64,000 bases of DNA from Acidisphaera sp. S103. GTDB taxonomy: Bacteria > Pseudomonadota > Alphaproteobacteria > Acetobacterales > Acetobacteraceae. Position 1 is the first letter of the stretch. The number at the start of each line of letters is the position of its first letter. Where the stretch lies: NCBI RefSeq assembly GCF_009765975.1, contig NZ_LMUJ01000031.1, forward strand, positions 41,669 through 105,668. The letters run 5' to 3'. A model generated the notes under the pieces. The model did no database searches. It was not told the DNA's origin and was given only the letters and a program-made list of their open reading frames with translations. This document shows positions 48,075 to 57,509 of this stretch, one piece after another. Position numbers and translations under genes: made by a program.

Positions 48075-48129
48075 CGGATCGGGATCGTGCCGTCCAGGAC
48101 CATCTGGCGACCGGGAGCGTTCAAGCCGC

Positions 48130-48870
48130 TCAAAACCTAACTGGTTCATCACCGGCCCGGGTAGGCTGGGCTTCGCGCTGACACGCCGGATCTGCGTCGG
48201 TTTCGAACACTTCCTCCCACGCCGCCCGCAACGCGACGTCGGCGTCGTGCATGGTGGCGGGGATGCCGAGCGCGGCCAGGCTGGTGACGCCGAATTGCGG
48301 CAGGCCGCAGGGCACGATGCCGCCGAAATGCGCCAGGTTGGGCTCCACGTTCAGCGCGACCCCGTGCCAACTGACCCAGCGGGAGATGCGGACGCCGATG
48401 GCGCCTATCTTCGACTCGGCGCCGGTGATGGGGTCGGCGACCCAGATGCCGACCCGGCCTTCGCGGCGTTCGCCCTTGACGTTGAAGCGGTCCAGGGTGC
48501 GGATCAGCCATTCCTCCAGCCCGTTGACGTAGCAGCGTATGTCCTGCGCCGGGACGCTTCCGTGGCGGCGATTGAGGTCGAGCATCACGTAGGCGGTGCG
48601 CTGGCCGGGGCCATGATACGTCCATTGGCCGCCACGCCCGGCGTTGAAGGTGGGAAAACGGGTCGGATCGGTCAGCTCCGCCGGCTTGGCGGACGTGCCG
48701 GCGGTGTAGAGCGGCGGATGCTCGACCAGCCATACGCATTCGGTGGCGGTGCCGGCGCGGATGGCGGCGACGCGGGCCTGCATTTCCGCGAGGGCTGCAG
48801 GGTATTCGGTCAGGCCGTCGCCGATACGCCATTCAGGGGTAATCGAGGTCATTGAACCGCTGCCGTTCAT
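48130..48870 (-). CDS. lipB: Octanoyl-[acyl carrier protein]:protein N-octanoyltransferase
   Basis: The 246-residue enzyme moves octanoate from acyl-carrier protein to the lipoyl domains of pyruvate and 2-oxoglutarate dehydrogenases. It has [26 protein letters not shown], the lysine-bearing [20 protein letters not shown] and the Cys-containing [13 protein letters not shown]. The start is either ATG 48870 or ATG 48852; neither has a strong SD, and the tRNA promoter lies over the same bases. lipA is not in the window. Confidence 0.93.
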   Translation of the reverse strand: MNGSGSMTSITPEWRIGDGLTEYPAALAEMQARVAAIRAGTATECVWLVEHPPLYTAGTSAKPAELTDPTRFPTFNAGRGGQWTYHGPGQRTAYVMLDLNRRHGSVPAQDIRCYVNGLEEWLIRTLDRFNVKGERREGRVGIWVADPITGAESKIGAIGVRISRWVSWHGVALNVEPNLAHFGGIVPCGLPQFGVTSLAALGIPATMHDADVALRAAWEEVFETDADPACQREAQPTRAGDEPVRF

Positions 48871-48880
48871 CCGCTATATC
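48852..48880 (+). promoter_or_regulatory. Sigma-70-type promoter of tRNA-Leu
   Basis: TTGAAC (48852–48857) and TATATC (48875–48880) are separated by 17 bp, close to consensus, and place transcription start about 12 nt before the tRNA. The promoter overlaps the 5' end of the divergent lipB gene. Confidence 0.6.
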
Positions 48881-48899
48881 CCGGCGCCTCTACCACGGT

Positions 48900-48985
48900 G
48901 CGGTCGTGGCGGAATGGTAGACGCGCAAGCTTGAGGTGCTTGTGGGGGTAACCTCGTGGAAGTTCGAGTCTTCTCGACCGCACCA
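48900..48985 (+). tRNA. tRNA-Leu (anticodon GAG)
   Basis: This 86-nt class II tRNA has acceptor arm GCGGTCG (48900–48906) paired with CGACCGC (48975–48981), an encoded CCA (983–985 after discriminator A), a D-arm (GTGGCGGAATGG…), an anticodon arm CAAGC/GCTTG around TTGAGGT (anticodon GAG, reading CUC/CUU), a long variable arm (TGGGGGTAACCTCGT) and the T-arm GTTCGAGTC. No integrase or duplicated 3' end was noticed nearby. Confidence 0.95.
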
Positions 48986-49196
48986 ACTCCATCTAACGGC
49001 AATCCTCCGTGGCGGGACGAATTTTTCCCCGTGGCGATCATTTAATCCCATCGGACGATGCGTGCCATGCCGTCGTCGGATTTTGGCGCGACAATTGTTG
49101 AGTGAGAGATATATTATTATTGATACGGCATGGTATTTTTATTGCAGCATTGTGGGTGCTCTGACATACGTCCGCCGGAAGTTGGGTGAGGCGAAA

Positions 49197-49373
49197 ATGA
49201 TCGATCCACTGCTTCGGCAAATCGTCAAAACGGCGACGCTGCTGAAGGCCGAATCCGAGCGGGCTGACTCGCCTGAATTGCTGTCGCGGGTGGAGCGACT
49301 GGCGTCGCTGTTGTACGTGCAGGCGGCTGAAGCTCGGGCTGAGATGACGCGGCCGCCGCGTTGGAACGGCTGA
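49197..49373 (+). CDS. Hypothetical 58-residue protein
   Basis: A short helical, charged protein (IDPLLRQIVKTATLLKAESE, then SPELLSRVERLASLLY) starts at ATG 49197 with GTGAGG 5 nt upstream. The AT-rich 200 bp between the tRNA and this gene contains no other frame. I do not recognise the family. Codon use and the amphipathic pattern favour a real small gene. Confidence 0.5.
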   Translation: MIDPLLRQIVKTATLLKAESERADSPELLSRVERLASLLYVQAAEARAEMTRPPRWNG

Positions 49374-49608
49374 TCGATATATTCCGACGGAAAGAGCCGC
49401 CGGAATATATCCGCTGGCATTGATTGGGTGGGCCGATTCACCCAACGCTGGGAATCAGGCGTTGGGATCGGACCAGTGGAACCACTTCAGTGCGGCCTGG
49501 CTTCCTGATTCAACCCCCAGACGATCACGCGCCCGGGACAACCCCTTGTCGGGGGCGGCCGGCGTGGCATAAAACGGGGTAGAACATTCTCGCTATCCGA
49601 GGGATACC

Positions 49609-49767
49609 ATGGCCAGCCACGCCCCTGCCCGTTACACCGGACCCGAAACCATCGAAGCCTTGACGGCGGACAGGCAAAGGATGTGGGGCACGTTCACCTC
49701 GATGACGACCGGCACGGTCATCTTTCTGGTGGTGTTGCTGATCCTGATGGCGGTTTTCCTGCTGTAG
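49609..49767 (+). CDS. Small aa3-oxidase subunit IV-like membrane protein
   Basis: A 52-residue protein has a polar N-terminus with ATLTADR-like character (TIEALTADRQRMWGTFTSM) and one C-terminal transmembrane helix (TVIFLVVLLILMAVFLL). This is the pattern of the bacterial aa3-type cytochrome c oxidase subunit IV microproteins of alphaproteobacteria. GAGGGATACC precedes the ATG. No oxidase subunit genes are nearby, so the assignment is by size and layout. Confidence 0.6.
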   Translation: MASHAPARYTGPETIEALTADRQRMWGTFTSMTTGTVIFLVVLLILMAVFLL

Positions 49768-49833
49768 GCATTTCTGCCGCCTGTTTCCATCGCCCGTCTC
49801 TTGCCGTAACCTGACGGCAACGGGGAGGGTTGG

Positions 49834-50868
49834 ATGCCGGTCATAACGCGCCGAACAATGGGCGCAGGCCTGGGTGTGGTCGCGCTGACCGCGGGCCGCG
49901 CCGCACGGGCAGACCTGTCGGCACTGGAGACCGCTGCTCGGGTCGAGGGTTCCGTCAATTGGTATGTCGCGCAAATGAGCGGCGAGGCGGCGGAGGCGAT
50001 GGGGCGCCGGTTTACCCGACGCTATCCCGGTGTCGCCGTGTCGGTTATCCGCACGACCGGGCAGGTCGCTTTTGAACGCCTGTCGCAGGAGCTGAAAAAC
50101 AACACACCGAGCTGCGATGTGTTCAGCTCGACCGATATCTCGCAATATCCGGCGCTGATGAAGCGCAATGCCCTGGCGCACTATGAACCGGTGAACGCGG
50201 GAGAGCTGGCGGCGCCGTATCGGGGACTGGGGGAGAAAGGGTTTTATTACCCGACCACCGGGTCGTTGCAGATCCTGATCTACAACACGAAGACGGTGAC
50301 CGGGGCCGACATTCCGCGCCACTGCACCGATTTGCTCGATCCGAAGTTCAACCATCGGGTTGCCGTCGCGCATCCGGCGTTCAGCGGCTATTTCGGCCAA
50401 TGGGTACTGGCGATGCGCCGCCTGTACGGCTGGGGCTATTTTGAGAAGCTGGCGGCCAACAATCCGCGGGTCGGACGGTCGGGCAATGATCCGATCACCT
50501 TGTTGAATGCCGGCGAATGCGTGGTGGGGACCGGGCCGGCGAGCACCTCGACGGTCACCGCCCGGCGGGGCAACCCGATCGGCATCGTCTATCCCGAGGA
50601 CGGGACGGTGCTGACGGTCGGGCCGTCTGCTGTCGTGGCCTCGGCGCCGCATCCCAATGCCGCCCGGCTGTTCATGGAGTGGCTGCTGAGCCGCGATTAC
50701 GCGGATGCATGCCGCGATTGGTCGCTGGAACCGGTGCGCGCCGACGCCGAACCGCTGCCGGGGATGAAGCCGATCAGCGAGATCAAGACCATTTCCCTGA
50801 CCGCCGCCGAGATCGCCCGGGACCTGCCCGGTGCGATCGAGCAATGGCGCGATACGTTTGGCAATTGA
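49834..50868 (+). CDS. ABC-type solute-binding protein, copy 1 (iron(III)-type fold)
   Basis: The 344-residue periplasmic protein has an N-terminal export signal (RRTMGAGLGVVALTAGRAAR, twin-arginine-like) and a type II binding-protein body with GSVNWYVAQMSG, SVIRTTGQVAFERLSQEL, CDVFSSTDISQYPAL and NPRVGRSGNDPITLLNAGE. The fold matches Fe(III)/thiamine/sulfate-class binding proteins. Ligand residues are not assigned. The next gene (10 bp away) is a paralogue with the same segments. No permease or ATPase gene follows. Confidence 0.85.
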   Translation: MPVITRRTMGAGLGVVALTAGRAARADLSALETAARVEGSVNWYVAQMSGEAAEAMGRRFTRRYPGVAVSVIRTTGQVAFERLSQELKNNTPSCDVFSSTDISQYPALMKRNALAHYEPVNAGELAAPYRGLGEKGFYYPTTGSLQILIYNTKTVTGADIPRHCTDLLDPKFNHRVAVAHPAFSGYFGQWVLAMRRLYGWGYFEKLAANNPRVGRSGNDPITLLNAGECVVGTGPASTSTVTARRGNPIGIVYPEDGTVLTVGPSAVVASAPHPNAARLFMEWLLSRDYADACRDWSLEPVRADAEPLPGMKPISEIKTISLTAAEIARDLPGAIEQWRDTFGN

Positions 50869-50877
50869 GGATCGAAC

Positions 50878-51918
50878 ATGACGCTGTTGAATCGACGCTC
50901 CCTGCTGGCTGGTGCCGGGGCCCTGACCGTGGCGACTCCGTTTGCCGCCCGTGCCGCCGGTATCACGCCGGAACTGATCGCGGCGGCGAAAAAGGAGGGA
51001 TCGGTGACCTGGTACATCGCCCAGGTGGACACACCGACAGCGGAGATGATGGGCAGCGCTTTCACCGCCCAATTTCCCGGTGTGACGGTTTCGGTGATCC
51101 GCACGACCGGCCAGGTCGCCTATGAGCGCCTGATGCAGGACCTGAAGAACGGCGCGCCGCAGTGCGACGTGTTCAGTTCCACCGATCCCGCGCAATACCC
51201 GGCGTTGAAGAAGCGTGGCTATCTGGCGAACTACACGCCGGCCGGCGCGGCGACCTTGCTGCCGGCGTTCGTGCAGGTCTCGGACCCCGGATACATGTAT
51301 CCGTCCAGCGCGACCGCGCATGTGCTGATCTACAACAGCATCCAGGTGAAGGAGCCGGATGCGCCGAAAGCCTGGACCGATCTGCTGGATCCGAAGTGGA
51401 AAGGGCGGGTGGCGACAGGGCATCCGGCGTTCAGCGGCTGCACCGGCATCTGGGTGCTGGCACTGACCAAGAAATATGGCTGGAGTTACTTCGAGAAACT
51501 GGCGAAGAACAATCCGCGGGTTGGCCGTTCCGGTAACGATCCGGTCACCCTGATCAATGCGGGGGAGTGCCTGGTCGGGCCGGCGCCGGGGAATACCGCG
51601 TTCCAGCAGGTGGACAAGCACAACCCGATCGTTCCGGTGTATCCGACCGATGGCGCCACGCTGTGCCTGGGCCCGTCCTCGGTGTTGGCCAGTGCGCCGC
51701 ATCCCAATGCCGCCCGGCTGTTCATGGAGTGGCTGATGAGCGATGAATTTTCGAAACTATCGGTCGCCAATCACGGCGATCCGGTGCATCCGGGCGTGGC
51801 GCTGACGTCGGGCCAGAAGGCGCTGGATCAAGTGCCGATCCTGTCGCTGACGGTGGCGGAGATCGCCAAGGGGGTGCCGGACATCATCGAGAAGTGGCGC
51901 GATACGTTCGGAAGCTGA
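50878..51918 (+). CDS. ABC-type solute-binding protein, copy 2 (iron(III)-type fold)
   Basis: The 346-residue protein repeats copy 1: NRRSLLAGAGALTVATPFA (signal, twin-arginine-like), GSVTWYIAQVDTPTAEM, SVIRTTGQVAYERLMQDL, CDVFSSTDPAQYPAL and NPRVGRSGNDPVTLINAGE, and the same C-terminus WRDTFGS. It arose by tandem duplication. The DNA identity is high in blocks (for example GGTTGGCCGTTCCGGTAAC versus the copy-1 counterpart). It should deliver its ligand to an importer whose genes are elsewhere. Confidence 0.85.
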   Translation: MTLLNRRSLLAGAGALTVATPFAARAAGITPELIAAAKKEGSVTWYIAQVDTPTAEMMGSAFTAQFPGVTVSVIRTTGQVAYERLMQDLKNGAPQCDVFSSTDPAQYPALKKRGYLANYTPAGAATLLPAFVQVSDPGYMYPSSATAHVLIYNSIQVKEPDAPKAWTDLLDPKWKGRVATGHPAFSGCTGIWVLALTKKYGWSYFEKLAKNNPRVGRSGNDPVTLINAGECLVGPAPGNTAFQQVDKHNPIVPVYPTDGATLCLGPSSVLASAPHPNAARLFMEWLMSDEFSKLSVANHGDPVHPGVALTSGQKALDQVPILSLTVAEIAKGVPDIIEKWRDTFGS

Positions 51919-51968
51919 ACCGGGCGGAAGCTGAGCAGGGCGGCCCTTCATGCGAGGGGCCGCTGCCG

Positions 51969-52295
51969 CTATTCCTGAACGCCATGGCTCAGCGCCTGCG
52001 GCGACTGCTTGGGGGCCACTTCCGACAAACTGTACATCGCCATGACGACAAAAATCGCGAGGATCGCCAAACCAACGAGAGTGGCTATCCCGGTGCCTGA
52101 AAGTCTCAGGTACTGATTGTCCGTTTCCACGCACCACCGCTGGCAGAACTCCCGGCTTGGATAGGGTGGTTCGAACACCACATCGTATAGCGGGTCCTGC
52201 GGCAAGCCGGGGCGCATGTTCAGTTCGGCCAGCACCCAGTCCCTGCCCTTGGTTTTCAAACCCGTACGCCAGGCTTCCTCCTCAAGGGTCGGCAT
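51969..52295 (-). CDS. Hypothetical protein with one membrane helix
   Basis: The 108-residue protein has a soluble N-terminal part (TKGRDWVLAELNMRPGLP, EPPYPSREFCQRWCVE with two cysteines) and a single helix (TGIATLVGLAILAIFVVMAM) near residues 68–87. No known family is recognised. It is convergent with the second solute-binding protein gene. Membrane anchoring with the N-terminal part on one side is inferred. Confidence 0.55.
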   Translation of the reverse strand: MPTLEEEAWRTGLKTKGRDWVLAELNMRPGLPQDPLYDVVFEPPYPSREFCQRWCVETDNQYLRLSGTGIATLVGLAILAIFVVMAMYSLSEVAPKQSPQALSHGVQE

Positions 52296-52630
52296 CGCAT
52301 TGTCTCCAATCGAGGGGGTGATTTTACATGGATGAGGCGGAGGCGTGAAGCCGATAGGCCCGCGAATGATGCGCCGGCGGCCTGTGACCGATCAAAGTGG
52401 ACGGCCGTTTAGCAGCCCAGTTGTCGTGTAATTCGGTCCCTGCGCGGGTTGATCCCCGATTCCCCGTGATTTTGAAGCATCCGGGACGCTGGATGGGGTT
52501 GTTGCGCGGCACCCCGGCTGTGTACCGCCCGGTGTTTGGCCATTCGTTGCCTGAGTGGCTGTCGGGCCGGGGATTTTTTGGCACGGAGGAAAAACGAGGA
52601 CCACGGTGGGCCACGGAGAAGAAAGCCGTG
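52296..52630. other. Intergenic stretch containing the left GxxExxY-flanking repeat
   Basis: Apart from the 40-bp repeat at 52582–52621 I see no gene here. Frames in both strands lack ribosome-binding sites and have atypical composition. Confidence 0.45.
52582..52621 (+). repeat. 40-bp inverted repeat, left copy, flanking the GxxExxY gene
   Basis: It begins CACGGAGG and ends GGGCCACGGAGAAG, ending 9 bp after the stop of the minus-strand GxxExxY gene. Compared with the complement of 53010–53049, 31 of 40 positions match, including GAGGACCAC and GGGCCACGGAGA. Confidence 0.7.
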
Positions 52631-53005
52631 TCAGCCGACGAAGCGCCTCAGGCCGTCCTTGGGGTGAAGGGCGTGGACGTTAAGCAGCAGACCGACCGGA
52701 AGGCCGCTCATGCGCAGGTAGGTCTGCAATTGCATGTCATGGACGGGCAGGAGCGCCGGGACCGCTTTGATTTCGAGAATGAGAGTCTCGTCCGCCAGGA
52801 TATCGGCACGGAATCTCAACGGAAGTGATTCACCTTTGTATATCGCCGGAATCCCAACTTCGCGGCGTACCCGAATGCCGGCGTGCTCCAACTTCCGGCA
52901 CAGGGCAGCCGCGTAAAACGATTCCAACAGTCCCGGACCGGTGTGGCGATGCACCTCGATCGCCGATCCAATAATGCGGTCGGTCAGTTCCCGATGCCGT
53001 AACAC
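52631..53005 (-). CDS. GxxExxY family protein
   Basis: The 124-residue protein carries the name-giving motif GLLESFY (Gly25-x-x-Glu28-x-x-Tyr31), then RFRADILADETLILEIKAV, whose D…ExK layout resembles a nuclease-fold core. The function of the family is not established. It starts at GTG 53005. The ribosome-binding GGAGAGG lies 4 nt upstream and is supplied by the right-hand 40-bp inverted repeat, so the repeat is part of its expression signal. Inverted 40-bp repeats bracket the gene closely on both sides. Confidence 0.8.
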   Translation of the reverse strand: MLRHRELTDRIIGSAIEVHRHTGPGLLESFYAAALCRKLEHAGIRVRREVGIPAIYKGESLPLRFRADILADETLILEIKAVPALLPVHDMQLQTYLRMSGLPVGLLLNVHALHPKDGLRRFVG

Positions 53006-53009
53006 AGCG

Positions 53010-53049
53010 CCTCTCCGTGGCCCTCAGTGGTCCTCCGGCTGTCTCCGTG
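53010..53049 (-). repeat. 40-bp inverted repeat, right copy, flanking the GxxExxY gene
   Basis: Read on the minus strand it begins CACGGAGACAGCC and ends GGGCCACGGAGAGG, 4 nt before the GTG start. It mirrors the left copy at 52582–52621 and supplies the Shine-Dalgarno sequence of the enclosed gene. Confidence 0.7.
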
Positions 53050-53208
53050 ATAAAAATGAAGAATGAGTGAACGAACGCGCGATATCCACCCTACCCGCGC
53101 CTGCGAAACCACTCTCGCGAAACGCGCCGCAGCCGGCCATCGCACTTGTACATAACGTCGCCGACGTTAACCAACCCGTCGGCAATGTGATGACGGATTG
53201 GCCCGAGA

Positions 53209-54831
53209 TCACGCATGCACGAAGCTCGCCGGGCGGCTGTATTCGAAGTACGGCAGGCCATCCATTGCCTGCCGAGCGTCGCCGCCCGGATTGTTGGCGA
53301 GGTGGCTTTCGAGGTCGAGCATCATGGTGGAGCGGTGGGTCGCCTCATACGGCGCCCAGGCCGCGCTGCCCGGGGCGGTCGGCACGCCCCGGTGTGCGAA
53401 TGAGGTCCAGCGCGACATCGTTTCGTGAACCAGTTTCGGCAGATGCGGACCGTTGCCGACGAGCGCGGTGGCGGCCTGTGTCGTGCCGAACGCAAACGGC
53501 ACCTCCAGCGTGTGCGGCGAGCGCAAGACACCGTTGAGCACCGGTGTCTTCCAATCGAAGACATAGGCATAGACAGGCGCTTTGGCCGACGAGGCCTGCA
53601 GCGCGGCTACGCGCGTCGTATTCCGCCGATACATGTAGTCGGTTGCGATCGACGCCAGCAATTCGCTGGGCGTGGCGCCCAGGTTCACCGTCCGGTAGGC
53701 GTCGATCACACGTTTGGCGTTCGCCTGATCGACCCCCAGGAACCGCTCGACGCGCTTTTCGACGTCGGCCGCGTCCAGCGAGAAATTCGCCATGTCGGCG
53801 GCCATGAACAGGGTCGCCTCGGTCGCCGCGTTGCCGATCATCAGCGGAACGTCCACGGCGGTTGGCGGTGCCGCTGGGTCGAACGGATCGCGCGGGAAAT
53901 TCCGCCCGTCCATGACCGGCCGGAACGGATCGGGCATCGTTTTCATTGCCGCCAGCAGCCGGTCCATGGGAACGGCCTGCAACGCCGGTCCTGTGACCTC
54001 GGTCAGGCCCAGCGCCTTTGCCAGCGCCTGGGTCTGCCGGCTGGATTCCTCCAGGCCGTCCAGGCGCAGTCCTCCCGAACAACTTTGCGCAATGGCTTTG
54101 TGGAACAGCCCGTGTGCCGCCGGCATTCCCATCAACGCCGTCACCTTCGCCGCACCCCCGGACTGGCCAAAGATCGTGACGTTCCCTGGATCGCCGCCGA
54201 ACGCTGCGGCGTTGTCACGCACCCAGCGCAGCGCCGCCACCATGTCCAGGGTCCCGGCATTGCCCGCATCGGCAAACCGCGGATCGCTGCCGCCGATATT
54301 GAGATAGCCGAACACGTTCAGCCGGTGGTTGATCGTCACCACCACCACATCGCCGCCACGCGCCAGATGCGTACCGTCGAAGCCTGGAGCGGTTCCGGAA
54401 CAACCCGTCCATCCGCCGCCGTGCAGCCACACCATGACCGGCCGCCGTCCGCGCCCCAGACTCGGGGTAAAGACGTTCAGGAACAGGCAGTCCTCGCTGA
54501 TCGGCTGAATGGTGCCGTACCACGCCTCCAGCGATCGCGGCGTCCCGCCGTTCTGTGGCGCCGAACCGCCAATGGCCGTCGCATCGCGCACCCCGGCCCA
54601 GGGTGTGACCGGCACCGGCGGCAGAAAGCGGTTCGCCCCGCCTGTCGTCTGACCATAGCGGATGCCTTTGAACGTCAGGACACCGCCTTGATTGATGCCC
54701 CGCAACTTCCCCTGCGTCGTCTCGACCACCGGCTGTCCGGCTGCTCGGCCCCGAGAGGGCAATCCCAGTGCCAGCAACGCTGAGGCGCCCGTCACGATGG
54801 CACGGCGGCCCGGGGCATGTGGAATGGTCAT
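53209..54831 (-). CDS. Type-B carboxylesterase/lipase family protein
   Basis: The 540-residue hydrolase starts [20 protein letters not shown], a twin-arginine-like export signal. It has EDCLFLNVF (residues 113–121), the oxyanion [10 protein letters not shown], the nucleophile Ser224 in [10 protein letters not shown], and the histidine region SPHTLEVPF. Type-B esterases cleave carboxylic esters, including para-nitrobenzyl or pollutant esters. Periplasmic location is inferred from the signal. The ATG at 54831 has GGGAG 9 nt upstream. The frame extends far upstream antisense to miaB and is not used there. It is divergent from miaB. Confidence 0.88.
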   Translation of the reverse strand: MTIPHAPGRRAIVTGASALLALGLPSRGRAAGQPVVETTQGKLRGINQGGVLTFKGIRYGQTTGGANRFLPPVPVTPWAGVRDATAIGGSAPQNGGTPRSLEAWYGTIQPISEDCLFLNVFTPSLGRGRRPVMVWLHGGGWTGCSGTAPGFDGTHLARGGDVVVVTINHRLNVFGYLNIGGSDPRFADAGNAGTLDMVAALRWVRDNAAAFGGDPGNVTIFGQSGGAAKVTALMGMPAAHGLFHKAIAQSCSGGLRLDGLEESSRQTQALAKALGLTEVTGPALQAVPMDRLLAAMKTMPDPFRPVMDGRNFPRDPFDPAAPPTAVDVPLMIGNAATEATLFMAADMANFSLDAADVEKRVERFLGVDQANAKRVIDAYRTVNLGATPSELLASIATDYMYRRNTTRVAALQASSAKAPVYAYVFDWKTPVLNGVLRSPHTLEVPFAFGTTQAATALVGNGPHLPKLVHETMSRWTSFAHRGVPTAPGSAAWAPYEATHRSTMMLDLESHLANNPGGDARQAMDGLPYFEYSRPASFVHA

Positions 54832-55083
54832 TGTCGTCCGCTCCCTGTTCGTTGGATTGGAGCAGACTTCAGTTCTGCCGCCGTTGCAACGTGCGGCCCG
54901 CAACCCCGTGAATCCTGCATGACAGGTCAAAGCGTTATTGACACGAACCGGGTAAATACCGCCACACTGCCCCAACGCAGGAGGCAACACCGCGCTGTCG
55001 CGCTTGACCCCGCTGTTCTGGCCGACCATTTCTCCCGCTCCCCACGCCGGAACGGTTCGGCAGGGTTGCGTGGAGCCGCCTCG

Positions 55084-56430
55084 ATGATCCCAACCAAACG
55101 CCTGCATGTCATCACCTGGGGCTGCCAGATGAACGTGTATGACAGCGGCCGGATGGCGGATGTCCTGGCGCCGCTGGGCTATGCGCCTGCGTCCGAACCG
55201 GAAGGCGCGGACATGGTGATCCTCAACACCTGCCACATCCGCGACAAGGCGGCGGAAAAGGTCTTCTCCGAACTTGGCCGGCTGCGTGTGATGAAGGAAG
55301 CCGCCGGCGGCGACATGATCCTGGCCGTTGCCGGCTGCGTCGCCCAGGCGGAAGGCGCGGAAATCCTGGCCCGAGCGCCGTATGTCGATATCGTGCTGGG
55401 GCCGCAGACCTATCATCGGCTGCCGGAAATGGTCGCCCGGGCGTCGCGCGCCGGCAACAAGGTGATCGAGACCGATTTCCCGCCCGAGGACAAGTTCGAC
55501 CACCTGCCGGAGAGCACCACCCCGCAAGGCGTGACCGCTTTCCTGACCATCCAGGAGGGTTGCGACAAGTTCTGCAGCTTCTGCGTGGTTCCCTACACCC
55601 GCGGCGCCGAACAGAGCCGCCCCGCCGCCGCCATCCTCCGCGAAGCCCGCCATCTCGTGTCCCAAGGTGCCCGCGAGATCACCCTGCTGGGCCAGAACGT
55701 CAACGCGTGGCACGGCGAGGCGCCCGACGGGTCCACGTGGGGCCTTGGCCGCCTGCTGCGCGAACTCGCCGAGGTGCCAGACCTGCTGCGTCTGCGCTAT
55801 GCCACGTCCCATCCGCGGGACATGGACGACGACCTGATCGCCGTGCACCGCGAGGTGCCGACGCTGATGCCGTTCCTGCACCTGCCGGTGCAGTCGGGAT
55901 CGGACCGCATGCTGGCGGCGATGAACCGCAAACATACGGCGGACGACTATCGCCGGATCGTCGATCGCTTGCGCGACGCGCGTCCGGACATGGCGATGTC
56001 GTCCGACTTCATCGTCGGCCACCCCGGTGAAACCGAGGCCGATTTCGAAGCCACCATGACCCTGGTCCGCGATATCAATTTCGCGATGGCGTACAGCTTC
56101 AAATACTCGTCGCGGCCCGGCACGCCGGCGGCCGGTGCGCCTGTGCAGGTGCCGGAATTGGACAAAGACCGGCGGTTACAGGCGTTGCAGGCACTGCTGC
56201 GGGAACAGCAGGTGAAATTCGGCGCCGGTTGCGTCGGATTGGACCTGCCGGTGCTGTTCACCGGCCCGGGGCGCCACCCTGGGCAGATCGCCGGACGGTC
56301 ACCATTTCTTCAACCTGTGCACCTGCCGGGAAGTGCCAATCTGATTGGTACTGAATCATTGGTGCGAATCGTCGCCAACCATCCAAACTCACTTGCGGGA
56401 ACCCTTGTCCAGGAGAGACGAACAGCTTGA
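55084..56430 (+). CDS. miaB: tRNA (N6-isopentenyl adenosine-37-C2)-methylthiotransferase
   Basis: The 448-residue radical-SAM methylthiotransferase adds the 2-methylthio group to i6A37 of tRNAs reading U-starting codons. The N-terminal domain has the three auxiliary-cluster cysteines, starting with Cys14 in [10 protein letters not shown], then [12 protein letters not shown] and [10 protein letters not shown]. The radical-SAM motif is Cys160-x3-Cys164-x2-Cys167 in CDKFCSFC. It ends with a TRAM-like region. GTGGAG precedes ATG 55084. The stop overlaps the TTG start of phoH, so the genes are coupled. Confidence 0.95.
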   Translation: MIPTKRLHVITWGCQMNVYDSGRMADVLAPLGYAPASEPEGADMVILNTCHIRDKAAEKVFSELGRLRVMKEAAGGDMILAVAGCVAQAEGAEILARAPYVDIVLGPQTYHRLPEMVARASRAGNKVIETDFPPEDKFDHLPESTTPQGVTAFLTIQEGCDKFCSFCVVPYTRGAEQSRPAAAILREARHLVSQGAREITLLGQNVNAWHGEAPDGSTWGLGRLLRELAEVPDLLRLRYATSHPRDMDDDLIAVHREVPTLMPFLHLPVQSGSDRMLAAMNRKHTADDYRRIVDRLRDARPDMAMSSDFIVGHPGETEADFEATMTLVRDINFAMAYSFKYSSRPGTPAAGAPVQVPELDKDRRLQALQALLREQQVKFGAGCVGLDLPVLFTGPGRHPGQIAGRSPFLQPVHLPGSANLIGTESLVRIVANHPNSLAGTLVQERRTA

Positions 56431-57497
56431 CAGACCTCGCCGCCGTCCAGGCACCGCCCACCGCTGCAAGCGGAAAAACACTGGCTTCCTCCGCCACATC
56501 CGGCGGCAAGGCCATCACTCTCCAGTTCAACAACAACACCCTGCTGCCCCTGCTGTTGGGGGATCACGACCGGCACCTCGTCCGGATCGAGCAGGCCCTG
56601 GGGGTTCGCCTGTCCTGTCGGGGCAATCGGGTCGCCATCGCGGGGGACGCATCGCGGGTCGATGTCGCGCAGGAAATGCTGAGTGGACTTTGGCGGCGGC
56701 TGGAACGGGGTGAAAGCGTGGGAAGGGCAGAGATCGAGGCGGCCATCCGCCTGGCCGACACCGAGAACGATCCGCGGCTGCCGCTGTCGGACCTGCCGGC
56801 GATCCGCACCCGGCGTGGCGCGGTCGCCGCGCGCAGCCCCGGGCAGGCCGCCTACATGGACGCCCTGACGAACCATGAGATGGTGTTCGGCGTCGGCCCG
56901 GCCGGCACCGGCAAAACCTACCTCGCGGTCGCCCAGGCCGTTGCCATGCTGCAAGCCGGCAAGGTGGACCGCATCGTGCTGTCCCGCCCGGCCGTCGAGG
57001 CCGGCGAGCGGCTTGGATTCCTGCCCGGCGACATGAAGGAGAAGATCGATCCGTATCTGCGCCCGCTGTACGATGCGCTGCACGACATGATGCCGGCCGA
57101 CCAGGTCATCCGCCGCATGACCAACGGCGAGATCGAGGTCGCTCCGCTGGCCTTCATGCGCGGCCGTACCTTGGCGCACTGCTACGCCATCCTGGATGAG
57201 GCGCAGAACACCACGCCCATGCAGATGAAGATGTTCCTGACCCGCATGGGCGAGGGCACCCGCATGGTCATCACCGGCGACCTCAGCCAGGTGGACCTGC
57301 CCAACGGCGTCCGCTCCGGTTTGCGGGACGCTTTGGATACGGTCGAGGGCATCCAGGGTATCGGCGTCGTCCGGTTCGAGCAGCGCGACGTGGTGCGCCA
57401 TCCCCTGGTCGCACGGATCGTCGGCGCGTATGATCAGCGGGAAGCCGCCCAGGGCGAGGCGCGCCGGGAGAGGGAGCGTCCGCAGACGGGAGATTGA
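56427..57497 (+). CDS. phoH: PhoH-family ATPase
   Basis: The 356-residue P-loop protein has an N-terminal KH-like/linker part ([18 protein letters not shown]), Walker [17 protein letters not shown] near residue 156, Walker [18 protein letters not shown], and [19 protein letters not shown]. PhoH/YbeZ acts with the endonuclease YbeY in rRNA maturation and RNA turnover. It starts at a TTG within the miaB stop. It is followed by two inserted DUF29 genes before ybeY, unlike the usual phoH–ybeY adjacency. Confidence 0.92.
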   Translation: MTDLAAVQAPPTAASGKTLASSATSGGKAITLQFNNNTLLPLLLGDHDRHLVRIEQALGVRLSCRGNRVAIAGDASRVDVAQEMLSGLWRRLERGESVGRAEIEAAIRLADTENDPRLPLSDLPAIRTRRGAVAARSPGQAAYMDALTNHEMVFGVGPAGTGKTYLAVAQAVAMLQAGKVDRIVLSRPAVEAGERLGFLPGDMKEKIDPYLRPLYDALHDMMPADQVIRRMTNGEIEVAPLAFMRGRTLAHCYAILDEAQNTTPMQMKMFLTRMGEGTRMVITGDLSQVDLPNGVRSGLRDALDTVEGIQGIGVVRFEQRDVVRHPLVARIVGAYDQREAAQGEARRERERPQTGD

Positions 57498-57509
57498 CGG
57501 GACTTCGGC

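Noticed and set aside
48900-49196. tRNA-linked integration site
   Set aside because: No integrase and no repeat of the tRNA 3' end found by eye downstream; the AT-rich 200 bp lead only to a small gene.
49525-51702. 725-codon minus-strand frame opposite the solute-binding proteins
   Set aside because: Shadow of two clear binding-protein genes; its internal repeat only reflects their duplication.
54832-56022. Upstream extension of the esterase frame to 937 codons
   Set aside because: It lies antisense over miaB; the export signal and SD place the start at 54831.
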